A stretch of 64,000 bases of DNA, from NCBI GenBank assembly GCA_026874595.1, contig CM049308.1:93611624-93675623 (forward strand). Direction: 5' to 3'. Source of the stretch: Sipunculus nudus (taxonomy: Eukaryota > Annelida > Sipuncula > Golfingiida > Sipunculidae). Within the stretch, counting starts at the first letter, position 1. Every line of letters begins with the position of its first letter. The notes beneath the pieces are model-generated. The model searched no databases. It worked only from the letters and a program-made list of their open reading frames with translations, and was not told the DNA's origin. Positions 1 to 11,500 of the stretch are shown here, piece after piece. The position numbers were made by a program, and so were the translations under genes.

Positions 1-1229
1 CATACAGTCAGAGTTTCTACAATATAAGCCTAAGACTGCACCATACCCAATGCCATTGTTACCAGTGTCAACAGGTGATACTAATACTCCGTATCAGCGG
101 CAGCGCCAACTCTTCAAAGTGGGCCCGTTAAACACAATGTTACAAAATTCTTGCTCTCAGTCCCTCAAGTCAACGAGGTTCCCAGTGAGGTATTCATGTC
201 CCATACAACTGTTCATGTCTGTCTCTACTAACCCGTTGTCATGCATCTGGTAAAAAGGTCAGTAAATGTTTTAAAAACGATGATCCAAGTTTAATTTTAG
301 TCGCTGTCGAAAATATGAAACAGGTACCTATTGGTGTCAAAATGATGTAATTCTGTGCAGATGTGTCTTGTTGATGGGCAGTAAACAGGTAGTCTGTCGA
401 CTTTTTTGTAGAATAAATTGTAGAAACTATCAATCTATGGCTATCGGACTCAATATATGGCAGGGCCTATTAATATTGAGTTTGAACAAATCGGGCCAGT
501 TTTGATCCGGCTAATAAATAAGGCATGCGCCTTTTTTTGAGGCCCGGTGTCTGATCAAGGTGATACGTACGGTAAATATAAATGGGACCTATTCACAAAC
601 CACGTATGTTGAATATATACAAAATATGGTGTTTTCTCCTTAACATAGTATATTGTCAATCAATATTTCGTTCTAAAATAATTTTCTTACTCATTTACAC
701 AAGTGGAAGAAAACTTGACGGACGCGACTATAGTGCTGCAAAATATGAAGACAGCGCGCACACCACCTGATGGCCATAACACGGGACTTCACAATTAAAA
801 AAAGTCATGCTTCCAACCGTTATTTCTTTCTTGTTTCTTCTTTCATGTTACTTCTTGTTTGAGATTTTTCGCGCATGCGCAAGACTGAAACTCTTGTCAT
901 ACAGTCTTGTTATGATAAATAGTCACACGTTGTGTTTACGAACGCACAGTTCCATAAGAACGTATAAAACAGATGAACAGAAGACAGAACTTCCGTGTAC
1001 TGGGATGGTTTTGCTTTAACACCTCGGAATTCAGTCAACATGAAGTAATGGCGTGAGAAAACGCACATATTATTGCAAACGTTTTTAAATAAATGTTGCT
1101 TTAATAACCATATTGATGATGTTCGTCCATCGTTATCGATGATGACCATGTTCTCCTGTTGATTCCGAGTCGGATTAACGGCTATTACGGAGGTGGCAAG
1201 TAAGACCGACCCTAGCTAAATGGGACACC
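1..1229. other. Flank, nothing recognised
   Basis: AT-rich DNA. Short open frames lack coding character or splice context. No RNA gene or repeat was recognised. Confidence 0.5.
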
Positions 1230-1745
1230 TTAGAGTGGTATCCTGTTTCTCAGGCGACATCTACATTTACGCCCCGGAATTGATGGGGTGCCCGCAGCGC
1301 ACATTGGGGATTCCAAGATGGCGGAAGTGGAAGTTGTATAAAGAAAAAAAGATTATAAGTACCTGTCTTCTGCGTGTCATATCTTTTTCGCACTGTAAGT
1401 ATAATTGGACCAGACAACGACGGGGAAACACGTACACGTGTGGTTTGTAAAAATGCCGGGTGGGCGTGTCACTCGTAGCGCTTCTAAAGACGGGCGGGTC
1501 ATGCTAAATAAAGTCGTGTTGTTCCTTGTTACCTCCGCAATACGATTTCTTACATCCGGCAGACTACATTGGAATCGTCATTTGTTGGTTGACACCATTT
1601 AGAACGCAATATACTCGCGAACACGCACCAAACAGTGTAATTCTTATTACCTCCGTCATCTTGGAAAACCCTGCAGTGGGCGCCGATATATGGCCCATCA
1701 ATTCCAGGACGTAATTGTAGATGTCGCCCGGGTGACACCGCTTAA
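1230..1745. repeat. Fold-back repeat carrying CCAAGATGGCGGAAG
   Basis: The segment from GCGACATCTACATTTACG (1255) to CCAAGATGGCGGAAGTGG (1312-1329) recurs inverted at about 1725-1640 (GCGACATCTACAATTACG to CCAAGATGACGGAGG on the - strand). The two arms are about 75-80% alike over roughly 85 bases and are separated by about 310 bases. This is a MITE-like or palindromic structure. Confidence 0.55.
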
Positions 1746-3954
1746 CAGTGATGGTGTAATCAAGCACTCCGTACCTACCGGCCTGCTCGGTTTAATGTGC
1801 GGCAGATGTCCCCTGCCATCACCGCTGATTATGGGATTTGGCCATTGCTCATGACCTTTGGGCACCTTGTCCCAACGGCGATGCCGAAAGCTTTCACTAA
1901 GGCCTTGAGAGAGTTTTTGTAAAGTCTTTTTTTAATTTTGAACCGTTTTCTTCCTTAAGCTCTGGTAGAGTAGCTGCTCAGGCAATCTCGTGTCTAACAT
2001 CCGAGCAACTGGCCTGTCCATCGTAGCTGTTCATTATTTAGTAATGTGCGAATGCAAGGTATGTCTGTACGGCTCAAAACTTCCGTGTCTAGTATCTTGT
2101 CTTGCCATTTTGTTTTGTCCTTAGCATTATGTGAAGGCAGGTCATTTGGAAGCGACTGCATGGTTGTTCATGTTTGCTGTGTACAGCCAAAGGTTCAGTG
2201 CTATGCTGCAGGGTCGTGAGGATCACAGCACTGTAAACCTTCAGCTTCACAGAGGTACTTATTCGTATGTACTCCTTTTCATTTTTTTTAATGTTGGCTA
2301 AATGTTTAGTTGGCTTTCAATGTGAGCAGAGTGCTACCTAGCTAGGTTAATTTATCAACAGCCTTGACATTATGCCCTTACACCAGGATTAATGATTCTG
2401 TATAAATCATTCCTTGGACAGGCTGATGCATAACCTCAGTGTGTCACCATTGACTAGTTCACGGGCCATCACGCCTTCTTGAAACATACTGTAGCTGCTT
2501 ATTTATTCTGGGAGGAAATTGGGCTTAGGCAACATGCACTCGTACAATTTAAAGAGATAAAATAACACTTTTTTACTGGAATGAAACTTAAGCCTAAACC
2601 TTAAAAATATCAGGACTAAACTTATTAACTAAACTTATTAATGAAACAAAAAGATACTTACCAGGCTAGATAAAATGATTGCTCTTTGTAGTGGATGGCT
2701 CTTCACCTGGGTAGCCGACACTGTCGTAAAACCAACCCCAAGGTGAAAAAGAAGCCATATACCCTGTGCCTGCCCCAGAGGGCAGGCATAGGGGTCCACT
2801 GCTCGATGATCCAAGAGAGGCTGGAATTGCCAGGGCAAGGGGGTTTTATCCCAGAGGGGCAGAGGGCGAAGTCCTTAGCTGCCTGTGATTGGCTATGAGG
2901 CATCTCTATGTTTACTGTCAATCAGTGTTGATGCCCCGCCCCTGCATGACCAACTGAGGTCCAGGTCAAAGGGCAAGAATTTTACAATACAATGGCAGCC
3001 AAATTTGGCCATGATTTTCAATAGGCACTCCAGGCTCAAGTGCCTTTATTAGTTAGGTCGACAGAGATTGCATTGCTAGAGAGCCAGTTTTTTCTGCTCC
3101 CGACATTTGTCTAGTAGTTGCCCTGCAGCCAATGTCATGTCCACTCTCCCCAGCCCTAACGAAATCCACATTGGCTTTCTAGGAGCAGGTCCTGTTTAAG
3201 GTGGCATGTTAGGCGGTTAAAGATCAGTCGAGCAAGGGTTTGTGCCTGCGATATACATAGACATGTTTTTTACGGATGCCACAGCTGCTTGATTGCCTTC
3301 TGAACTTCGAGGACATTTGGTGGATTGTCAAGACAGTTTATTAGATCAACTCAGGCGTGCAGTCTCCTGGTCATTGATAGATGCTGGTCTCTTCAAGACA
3401 TCTTGAATATGTTAATTCGGCCAATTGTTCTAGGGTTTAGATTTTTGGGTAGACAGTTGCCCAATCAGCACTAAACAGGGGCCGATATAATTCCAGATTA
3501 TTGGGGGGGGGGGGGATATACTGCTTTCAGAGGGCTGTTAATTAAAGCCCTTGGTTTCGTGTTTTTTATATGCTTTGCAAAACTACACTGCATTTCGAGC
3601 AGCTTCTTCTTGACCATCCTACGACAGTCAGCTGGTTAAAGGATCAGTTTGGTGGGCTTTGTGAACGACGTGCTTCACGTTGAGCAAAGCCTGTTCTCGA
3701 TGAGCAGAGCCTGTTCTCATTGTGCTAGGTCTGTATCTCTTCGCAGTTTTCATCAGACCACTCCTGCTGCTTAATGGTGTGTAGCCTAACTATTCGAATT
3801 CAGTAGAGTAGACCGTGGCTCTTAGTTACTTCAAGTTACATATTTGTCCAGTGGGGAGATCCGGGGACAACATCAACGCCTGGATGGCAGCCTGGATGCA
3901 GCGGTTGCCAGATAGATGTCAGGATCGGCATGTGACCACCCACAGAGCTCCACT
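1746..3954. other. Intergenic, nothing convincing
   Basis: It holds a G-run near 3505-3515, a short internal duplication (GAGCAGAGCCTGTTCTC, about 3680-3720) and a TGCCTGCCCC..GGGCAGGCA hairpin near 2770. No gene was seen on either strand. Confidence 0.45.
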
Positions 3955-4860
3955 CTCTAAAATTATCTAACCTGATATCCAAGGAGGTCTATAAAAAATC
4001 TCCTCGGAAACCTGAAACTAGGTCTTTATTACCCATATCCTAAGAACTATGGGGCTCGTAGGTACCCCCCAGAATTATTTAAAAAATTAAAAATAAAACT
4101 CCAGCAACTGAATAACTAATTCTTTGATCATCATATTTTTTTGCAAGCATATTGATCATGGAATGTTTCATCAGTTCCTGCAGACTGGTCGTGCCTGCTG
4201 TTTATTTTATATTCGCATATTTTTTCTGTTTTGAGATCAAAGAGGCGGACGTCCATTGATAGGGCACAAATAGTAACCGTTGGACCTAAAATCTTCTTAT
4301 ACTTGACATCCAGGGGGTATCATGAAAAATTTCCCGTGAAACATGAAATGAGATCTCATTTACCAATATCCTTTTAGCTATCGGGCTCGCAAGTACCCCC
4401 AGAATAGTAAAAATTTGATACAAAAGCTCCAGTATCTGGAAAAAAAAACTAATCCATTGGCCGCCGTTATTTTTTCCATGCATTTTGATTTAGGAATGTT
4501 TTATCAGTTTACTTTCCTGCACATATAGTTTTCCCAATTTTTACACATTTTCTCTATTTTTGAGACCTTCAAAGAAACAGTCTTCCGTGAACAGAGCACA
4601 GATCATAACTGTTGAACCTAGAATCTTCTAAGTTGAGATCCAGTACATTTGGTCTGTGAAAAATCTTGAAAAACTCAAATTGAGGTCTCTATTACCCATA
4701 TCCTCTGAGCTATTGAGATCATTGGTACTACCAGGCTAATTAAAAAAATGATACAAAATACATATCTGAATAACTAATGCATTGATCGCCATAACTTTTG
4801 CATGCATATTGATCATGGCGTGTTCCTGCAGACTATAGTGGCATGCATGCAATGACTTCG
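3955..4860 (+). repeat. Tandem family A-type units upstream of GPR137
   Basis: About three diverged units of roughly 300 bp are related to those at 18822-20005: each has ACCCATATCCT, GTACCCCC-AGAAT, ATACAAAAGCTCCAG and GATCATGGAATGTT blocks. No hairpin start or terminus was found, so it is a remnant. It ends about 375 bases before the start codon. Confidence 0.5.
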
Positions 4861-5068
4861 GTCATCCGACTTACTATAATACTTCCGTCATCCGACTTAC
4901 ACCATCCCGGTTTTAGTTCAATCATGTCATTCCTTTCTTTGCGTTTTCTGAGGAATGAATCAAATTATATTATATCTTCACTGAAATGTTAGGTTTTGAG
5001 CGTTTTCAATGGTAGATCTATGAAATTCAATTAGTCAATGATAGATAAGGAAAAGAATTGTATTTTTC

Positions 5069-5237
5069 ACCAATCAAGGAACGGTATATTTATCCCGGGG
5101 CTAATGTTTATTTTAATACTTCCGGTGGGATGGCCTGACAGGTGAAGTGACAGCTCCGAGAAGTTGTTGGGACTGATTTCAAAGCAGAGCTACAAATCCC
5201 CTTGTCAGTATGTGACAGTCCGGGTGGGCGGGGCATA
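5069..5237 (+). promoter_or_regulatory. Probable GPR137 promoter and 5' UTR
   Basis: Within 170 bases of the start codon are an ACCAATCA CCAAT box (5069-5076), a TATATTTA stretch (5085-5092) and an ACTTCCGG ETS-type site (5118-5125). The transcription start is not visible, and an upstream non-coding exon cannot be excluded. Confidence 0.4.
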
Positions 5238-5585
5238 ATGGCAGCAGAGCAGGCTACGATCAGCCCCATCCACCCAGCCATACCCCCGCGGGTTCACTTG
5301 GCTCTGACGGTGGTGTATACGGTGTTGTACAGCGGTCTGTTTCTGGTTGTGTACGTTCAGCTGTGGATGATCTGGTATTACAGACATCGACGGTTCAGTT
5401 ACCAGACGGTCTTTCTGTTCCTCTGTCTGTTGTGGTCAGGATTAAGAACAACACTTTTCTCTTTTTACTTCATGAACTGTGTGTTAGCGAACAATTTACC
5501 GGTTGTTGCCTACTGGTTGTTGTACTGTTTCCCAGTGTGTTTGCAGTTCATCATGCTGTGTTTACTGACGTTGTTTTTTGCACAG
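5238..5585 (+). CDS. GPR137: GPR137 coding exon 1
   Basis: This exon has 116 codons from the first in-frame ATG to FFAQ, followed by donor GTGGGT; it ends in phase 0. The ATG at 5238 has A at -3 and G at +4. The frame is open upstream to a TGA at 5148 but contains no other ATG, so this start is the natural one. It encodes TM1-TM3. Confidence 0.93.
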
Positions 5586-8500
5586 GTGGGTAACACTGAA
5601 TTTATATGTCAGTTTATTTTGTAAGTTTGTAAATACAAAACGCATGAATCTATCAAAACATGTCATGAATGAAACCTGAATTATAATTAAAAAAAAAATA
5701 AATCTAGTTCGGTAACGATATACTAACAGTATCATATGAAGCTGTTACAAAATGTTTGAGGTCTTAAGAAATGATCAGCTGGCACAACCTCTTTAGGCCT
5801 AGATGCTCAACTGGCCAAATAATGAATGGATGTGGTATGTCTGTGCATCTGACCATCCAAAGATAGTTATATTGTTTACACACACAGCAGCATCACAGGA
5901 TCAGCTACCTCATGGCTCATTCAAACGCACATGAAAATGATTCAGACCTTTTTGAAAACCACATATTTTGTACATTACACTATAAAAAAGCTAAACAACT
6001 GCAGTTCACGCATTTTTAGTAAAACAACACAATCATTGGTACCATATAATATACTGTCATATATTCACAGATTAACATCTATTCTTACAACTGAGATGTA
6101 CATAACCCAGTCATTTATTGCATAAATGACTTAAGATATACAGGGAAATCAGTGGTCCATAATTTAATGAGGGTTCCCTATGAGACGCCAGTAATAAAAA
6201 GCTTAAAAGGCTATCTTGCCCCAGTTTGTTTCTCTGAATATGGGTTAGTCGTGACAGCCTCAGAGGAGAAACCTCCATTGGATCAAAGTCATTCAGGCAT
6301 CCTCCTCCACTGGACTCTAGTTTCCCCATAGGTTGTTGACATTGGCTGCAAATGTCACCCTGTAGCCTGCCCTTGACTATATGTAAATTTTTGGTGGCTT
6401 TGGAAGATGCACAAAAAAGATGATATATCCTAATGAGAAATTGACCATCAGCCAGAAGAGTAACATAGCATAAGCTACAGTGGCTGCTGACAACAGTGAA
6501 ACCTGAACCTGGAGGAAATTGTGAATTAGATATCAAGCATATATTTTATTAATATATTAATAGACCTTCTGAACTTGTTTGTCCTGATTAATGTAAATGT
6601 TAATTTAATTAGTTTTACATGGTGATCCTTAGTTTGATCCATTTTAATCCTGTATAATCAGGATAAAACTGGATTAAACCAGACAAAACCGAGTTTTATC
6701 CATTGTCCTGGATTAAAAAAGTTTTATCTGGATAAAACCCAACCCTGTACCTGCACCATGCTCTCCCAGCCTGCCCCGCAATCAAAGAAAAAATCCAGCC
6801 TGCCCCGCAGTTACTATGATTCTTTCAGCCCGCACCAGGCCCGCAAAATTTTCTTTCATCCAACACCCGCCCTGCATGTCTCAAGTTTAAAGCCGGCAAT
6901 TGAGCCCATAAATCAATAAATAATTGAAGCTTTATTCACCAAAGGTGTACATATCAACATTCAACAATAGTTTTTGCAGCACAAACATGGATCAGCTATG
7001 CATGCATATTTAATGTGTGAAACGTCTGATGACTGGAATGATCAGTGTTTTTTAATACATCTTTTAGCAATGATATAAATCTTAGTTCATAAAATATATT
7101 TTTGATAGGACATATTATATTGCTTATTTGAGTTTAATATATAATTGTGGCTGTTTCTTATACCCTAAACATTTTCAAATTTTACAGGTGAAATAATCAG
7201 GCCATGTGAATGATTCTACTTTTAATAATTTGTAAAAAAAAAAGTAAAGGAAATAAATGTGTACCCAAATTACCCTTAGGAATAGAATTGGCTTATAACA
7301 TGCTGAGATATGTTTGCAAGGTCCATTCTGGTCAGTCATAACCTGCTAATTATCTGAAACTGAGACTTATGAAAGGGTGTAGGGAATAAAGAGGGACTGA
7401 TAGATGCGGCTCAAGCTAAAATGGATAGACATGAAGAGAGCAAGGATTTCTCTTGACCCTTTTAACCACATTCTGCTTTGCCAGAGCAGACTCTTAGCCA
7501 CCCATTCAAAAGGAACCCACATTTGGCTTTGTGCAGTTCCAATACAATTAAGTCAACTAAAGAGCCAGCTGTGGTCTCAAAGTGTCTATTACAAGATCAA
7601 AGGTAACTAGAATACGGGTAGTCGACAAGCGACTATGTGTATCCGCCAAAATCAGAGAAAGACAGGTGAAGTGAGACATGGATTGAGTGGCAAGGGGAAA
7701 CACATATCACATAAACATGATTGTAGTTGGCGCCACCTGTTATTTGAACGAGAAACTATCCAAGAAATATACACATGCAAAATTTCATGTGGAAAAGTCA
7801 AACCACTGCAGATATATGAGCGATTTTATCCCACAGCAGAAAACCAGATGGACCCTGTGCAAAAAAGGGCTGCAGGTGGTGCCACATATTTGTGTATGTT
7901 ATAAAGATATCCAAGGGCTACATTGGTGTAAAATTTTTTTTCTGATTGGTCAAACTAGTCTGGAGATATAAGCATTAATGTCTGCAGCGTGAACGTGAAA
8001 GTAGGTGGCTCCATCTGTCAAAAAATCAAGAAAGCTATGCAGGATGTATACGCATGTCGAATTTCAGGTAATTTGGTCAAACCACTGCAGAGATATGAGT
8101 GATTTTAACCCATGGCAGACAAACAGATGGAAGCTGTGCAAAAATGGCTGCAGGTGGCGCCACCATTTTTGTGTATGTTATAAAGCTATCCAAGGGCTAC
8201 ATTTGTGTAAATTTTTTTTCCTGATCGGTCAAACGGTTCCCAAGATATGAGCTTGGATGTCTGCAGCGTTAACGTGAAGGTAGGTGGTGCCACCTGTCAT
8301 AAAATCAGGACGGGTGAAGTGAGACATAATTATAATTGAAGGTGGTGCCACCTGTTATTTGAACGAGAAACTATCCAAGATGTGTACATATGCTAAAATT
8401 CATGTGGAAAAGTCGAACCACTGCAGAGATATGAGTGATTTTAACCCATGGCAGACAAACAGATGGACGCTGTGCAAAAATGGCTGCAGGTGGCGCCACC

Positions 8501-11500
8501 ATTTTTGTGTATGTTATAAAACTATCCAAGGGCTACATTTGTGTAATTTTTTTTCCTGATCGGTCAAACGGTTCCCAAGATATGAGTTTGGATGTCTGCA
8601 GGGTTAACGTGAAGGTAGGTGGCGCCACCTGTCATAAAATCAGGACGGGTGAAGTGAGACATGGATTGAGTGGCATGGGGAAACACACATCACATAAACA
8701 TAATTGTAGGTGGCGCCACCTGTTATTTGAACGAGAAACTATCCAAGATGTGTACATATGCTAAAATTCATGTGGAAAAGTCGAACCACAGCAGAGATAT
8801 GAGTGATTTTAACCCATGGCAGACAAACAGATGGACGCTGTGCAAAAATGGCTGCAGGTGGCGCCACCATTTTTGTGTATGTTATAAAGCTATCCAAGGG
8901 CTACATTTGTGTAATTTTTTTTTCTGATCGGTAAAACGGTTCCCAAGATATGAGCTTGGATGTCTGCAGCGTTAATGTGAAGGTAGGTGGCGCCACCTGT
9001 TATAAAATCAAGAAAGCTATCTAGGCTGTATACGCATGCCAAATTTTAGGTAAATTAGTCAAACCACTGCAGAGATGCAAGTGATTTTAACCCAAGGCAG
9101 ATGAACAGATGGACACTGTGCAAACATGGTTGCAGGTGGCGCCACCTTTTTTGTGTATGTTATAAAGCTATCCCAGGACTACATTTGTATAAAAAAATTT
9201 TCCTGATTGGTCAAACGGTTCCCGAGATATGTGGGTTTATGTGTGGAAACAGACCCACAAACGGACGCTGGGCAGAGAGGAAAGGTCAGAGGTCAAGGTC
9301 ACTTGTTTAGGCACCAGTTCACATGTGACCTGATTATTTGTGTAAGTTTTGGAAAAATCCGTCCAGTAGTCTCAGAGGAGTTCTCCGGAAATGAACGCCG
9401 CGGCGGCGGAACCCGGTCAAAAACATAGTATCCGCAAAACTTCGTTTAGCGGATACAATTATGCCCCTGGTTCACTCCCTGCCATATTACGTAATATGAA
9501 TTATTATTATATATATGCACATGAGCACATAAACTTATATGCTGTTAGTATAAAGGAATGTTATAATTTTTTAAGTGGAAACAGTGATATTTAAAAAAAA
9601 TGGGGAAATACACTAAAAAAATATTTAATTTTCTATTTTAGTTAAGGGTGGATATATGTCCTAGTCTGCACTATTGAGGGTGGGTTTTCATCTGTTGGGC
9701 ATTTGTCAGGATGGGCCTTTGTCCAACACCTGCCCTGACTTGCTTGACCCAACAAATGTAATACATGTTCCCGCTGGCTGAAACACTGAGTGTTGTGGCT
9801 CACAATCAGACCTCTGGTCACGTGGCCTTGTTATGGTAAACAGACACACTAGCTGTCTTCACCAACATGCAGAGCCATAACAAGCTGTTAAACAGTCAAA
9901 TGTGAGGTATTTAGACTGTGTGCCAGGATTGTTTTGCTGGGAAACTTTTGTATAAAACAAAACTGAACTGGTAGTATGAAAGAATAGGAAAAATTGCTCC
10001 TGATTATGTCCCTTTAAACTTCATTACTCCTATTAAATATAAGGTCATATTTCATTTCCACTTTGTTCCTGCTTCATCGACCTGTTAAATATTAAGACTA
10101 TGTTATCATAGCCATGTAGCTATCTCTAGCAAAATAGGAATATGTTGCCAATGGGCCTAACCTCGACCACACTAGAATTAGTATGGTTACGTTTTGTTTA
10201 CAGCCCTCCAGCACAAGGGCCGTGGAATGCATGAGTGCTGTCAGTGTTTTAACAAATTGCAAATTACAGAAGAATACAGGTCACAGACATGGCTTCAGAT
10301 CAGGGTTTGGTTTTTACTTGATAGAAAGTATTTCTTCCCTACTGAGGATAGAAACTTTAGTAAAAATGATAGCAATACTTTTCATCCAGGTCAAAACTGG
10401 TAAGAACTAGGTAGAAATGGCAGAAACCTTTGCTTGTTAGGTCAAAACCTTTTTTTATTTGTACTATCAGTATCAAGTGTTCACTAATTTTCACAGGGCA
10501 TGCCTTTAGAAAATATTGTTTTTTTTATGTACATTTAATCATGAATATAAATGTTATTGTTCATTTAAAACATTAATTTTCCTTAAATATATGTCAGATT
10601 ATCACTTCCCCCACTATATATGCAAAATGAGTATTCAGCACACCATCAGCTGCTATTGGGTAACATTGATAATAATTCTATCCTTAATTTACAGGTTAGG
10701 AATATTAAATTATAAAACACAGGGTTAAGCAAGCAAGATTTCAACATGTCGTGGTAAAATTGTGTCTATCCCAGCCAGTTCAGAAACTTACTAAATTTAC
10801 TTCTAGTAGGGTTATTGTCCCATTTATTGCTTAAGACTTTATTTGTGTGCTAGATATAACTACCTCAGTTGCACTACACTGTGCTGAACACTTTTTTTAG
10901 TTTCAACCCTTTCTACTTTACTGCCTCGCTCAGTCGTTACTCGGGTAATTCCTATTCTAGGAGTAAACCTGCCAGCCCTGTTCAGAACATATTGGTTCAG
11001 GTGATGTTAAGTAACACTTTCTCCATGTATTGAAAAACTTCTGTCGTTTGTAATTGGTTAGTAGTACTTTTATTATTGTAATGAGTTAATAATAGATAGT
11101 AGGCATCAATGGTGTTCATTTTACCATTAATATCATAAACAAATGGGAGATGATTTATATTAATTGTGTTTTTTAGGTGGTTTTCAAGGCCATGGGGCGT
11201 TATGAGCCTTACCAGTACAAGTAAGTATATATAACATTCTAATTTCTAATGCATTGTTTTTATTGTTGGGGTTTATTTTTTTTCTTATGTTTTAATTATT
11301 GCAATAAACAGTTATCAGGCTATAACAGTTTGTAAATTTGATAATGGGCTGCACTGTGTACAGGATAAGCTGTAGTCCTGTGTTTGTGTAAACATCCACT
11401 GTTGAATGAGGAAGTACATGAACAAATAAGTTAACTCAGGCTATGGGTAGGTAGTAATTATCATTAGGGTTTTCAGGTTTTGATAACAATATTGGTGTTT

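Noticed and set aside
5202-5237. Extension of the GPR137 N-terminus upstream of 5238
   Set aside because: The frame is open but has no ATG; the only candidate would be a TTG, which is not a credible start here.
6111-6536. A 141-residue - strand frame in GPR137 intron 1
   Set aside because: No recognisable domain, no splice context, and composition typical of chance frames in AT-rich DNA.
7635-9310. Several + strand frames with WRHHFCVCYKAIQGLHL-like repeats
   Set aside because: They follow the tandem units of the family B element, whose own orientation is the opposite strand; no conserved domain is seen.
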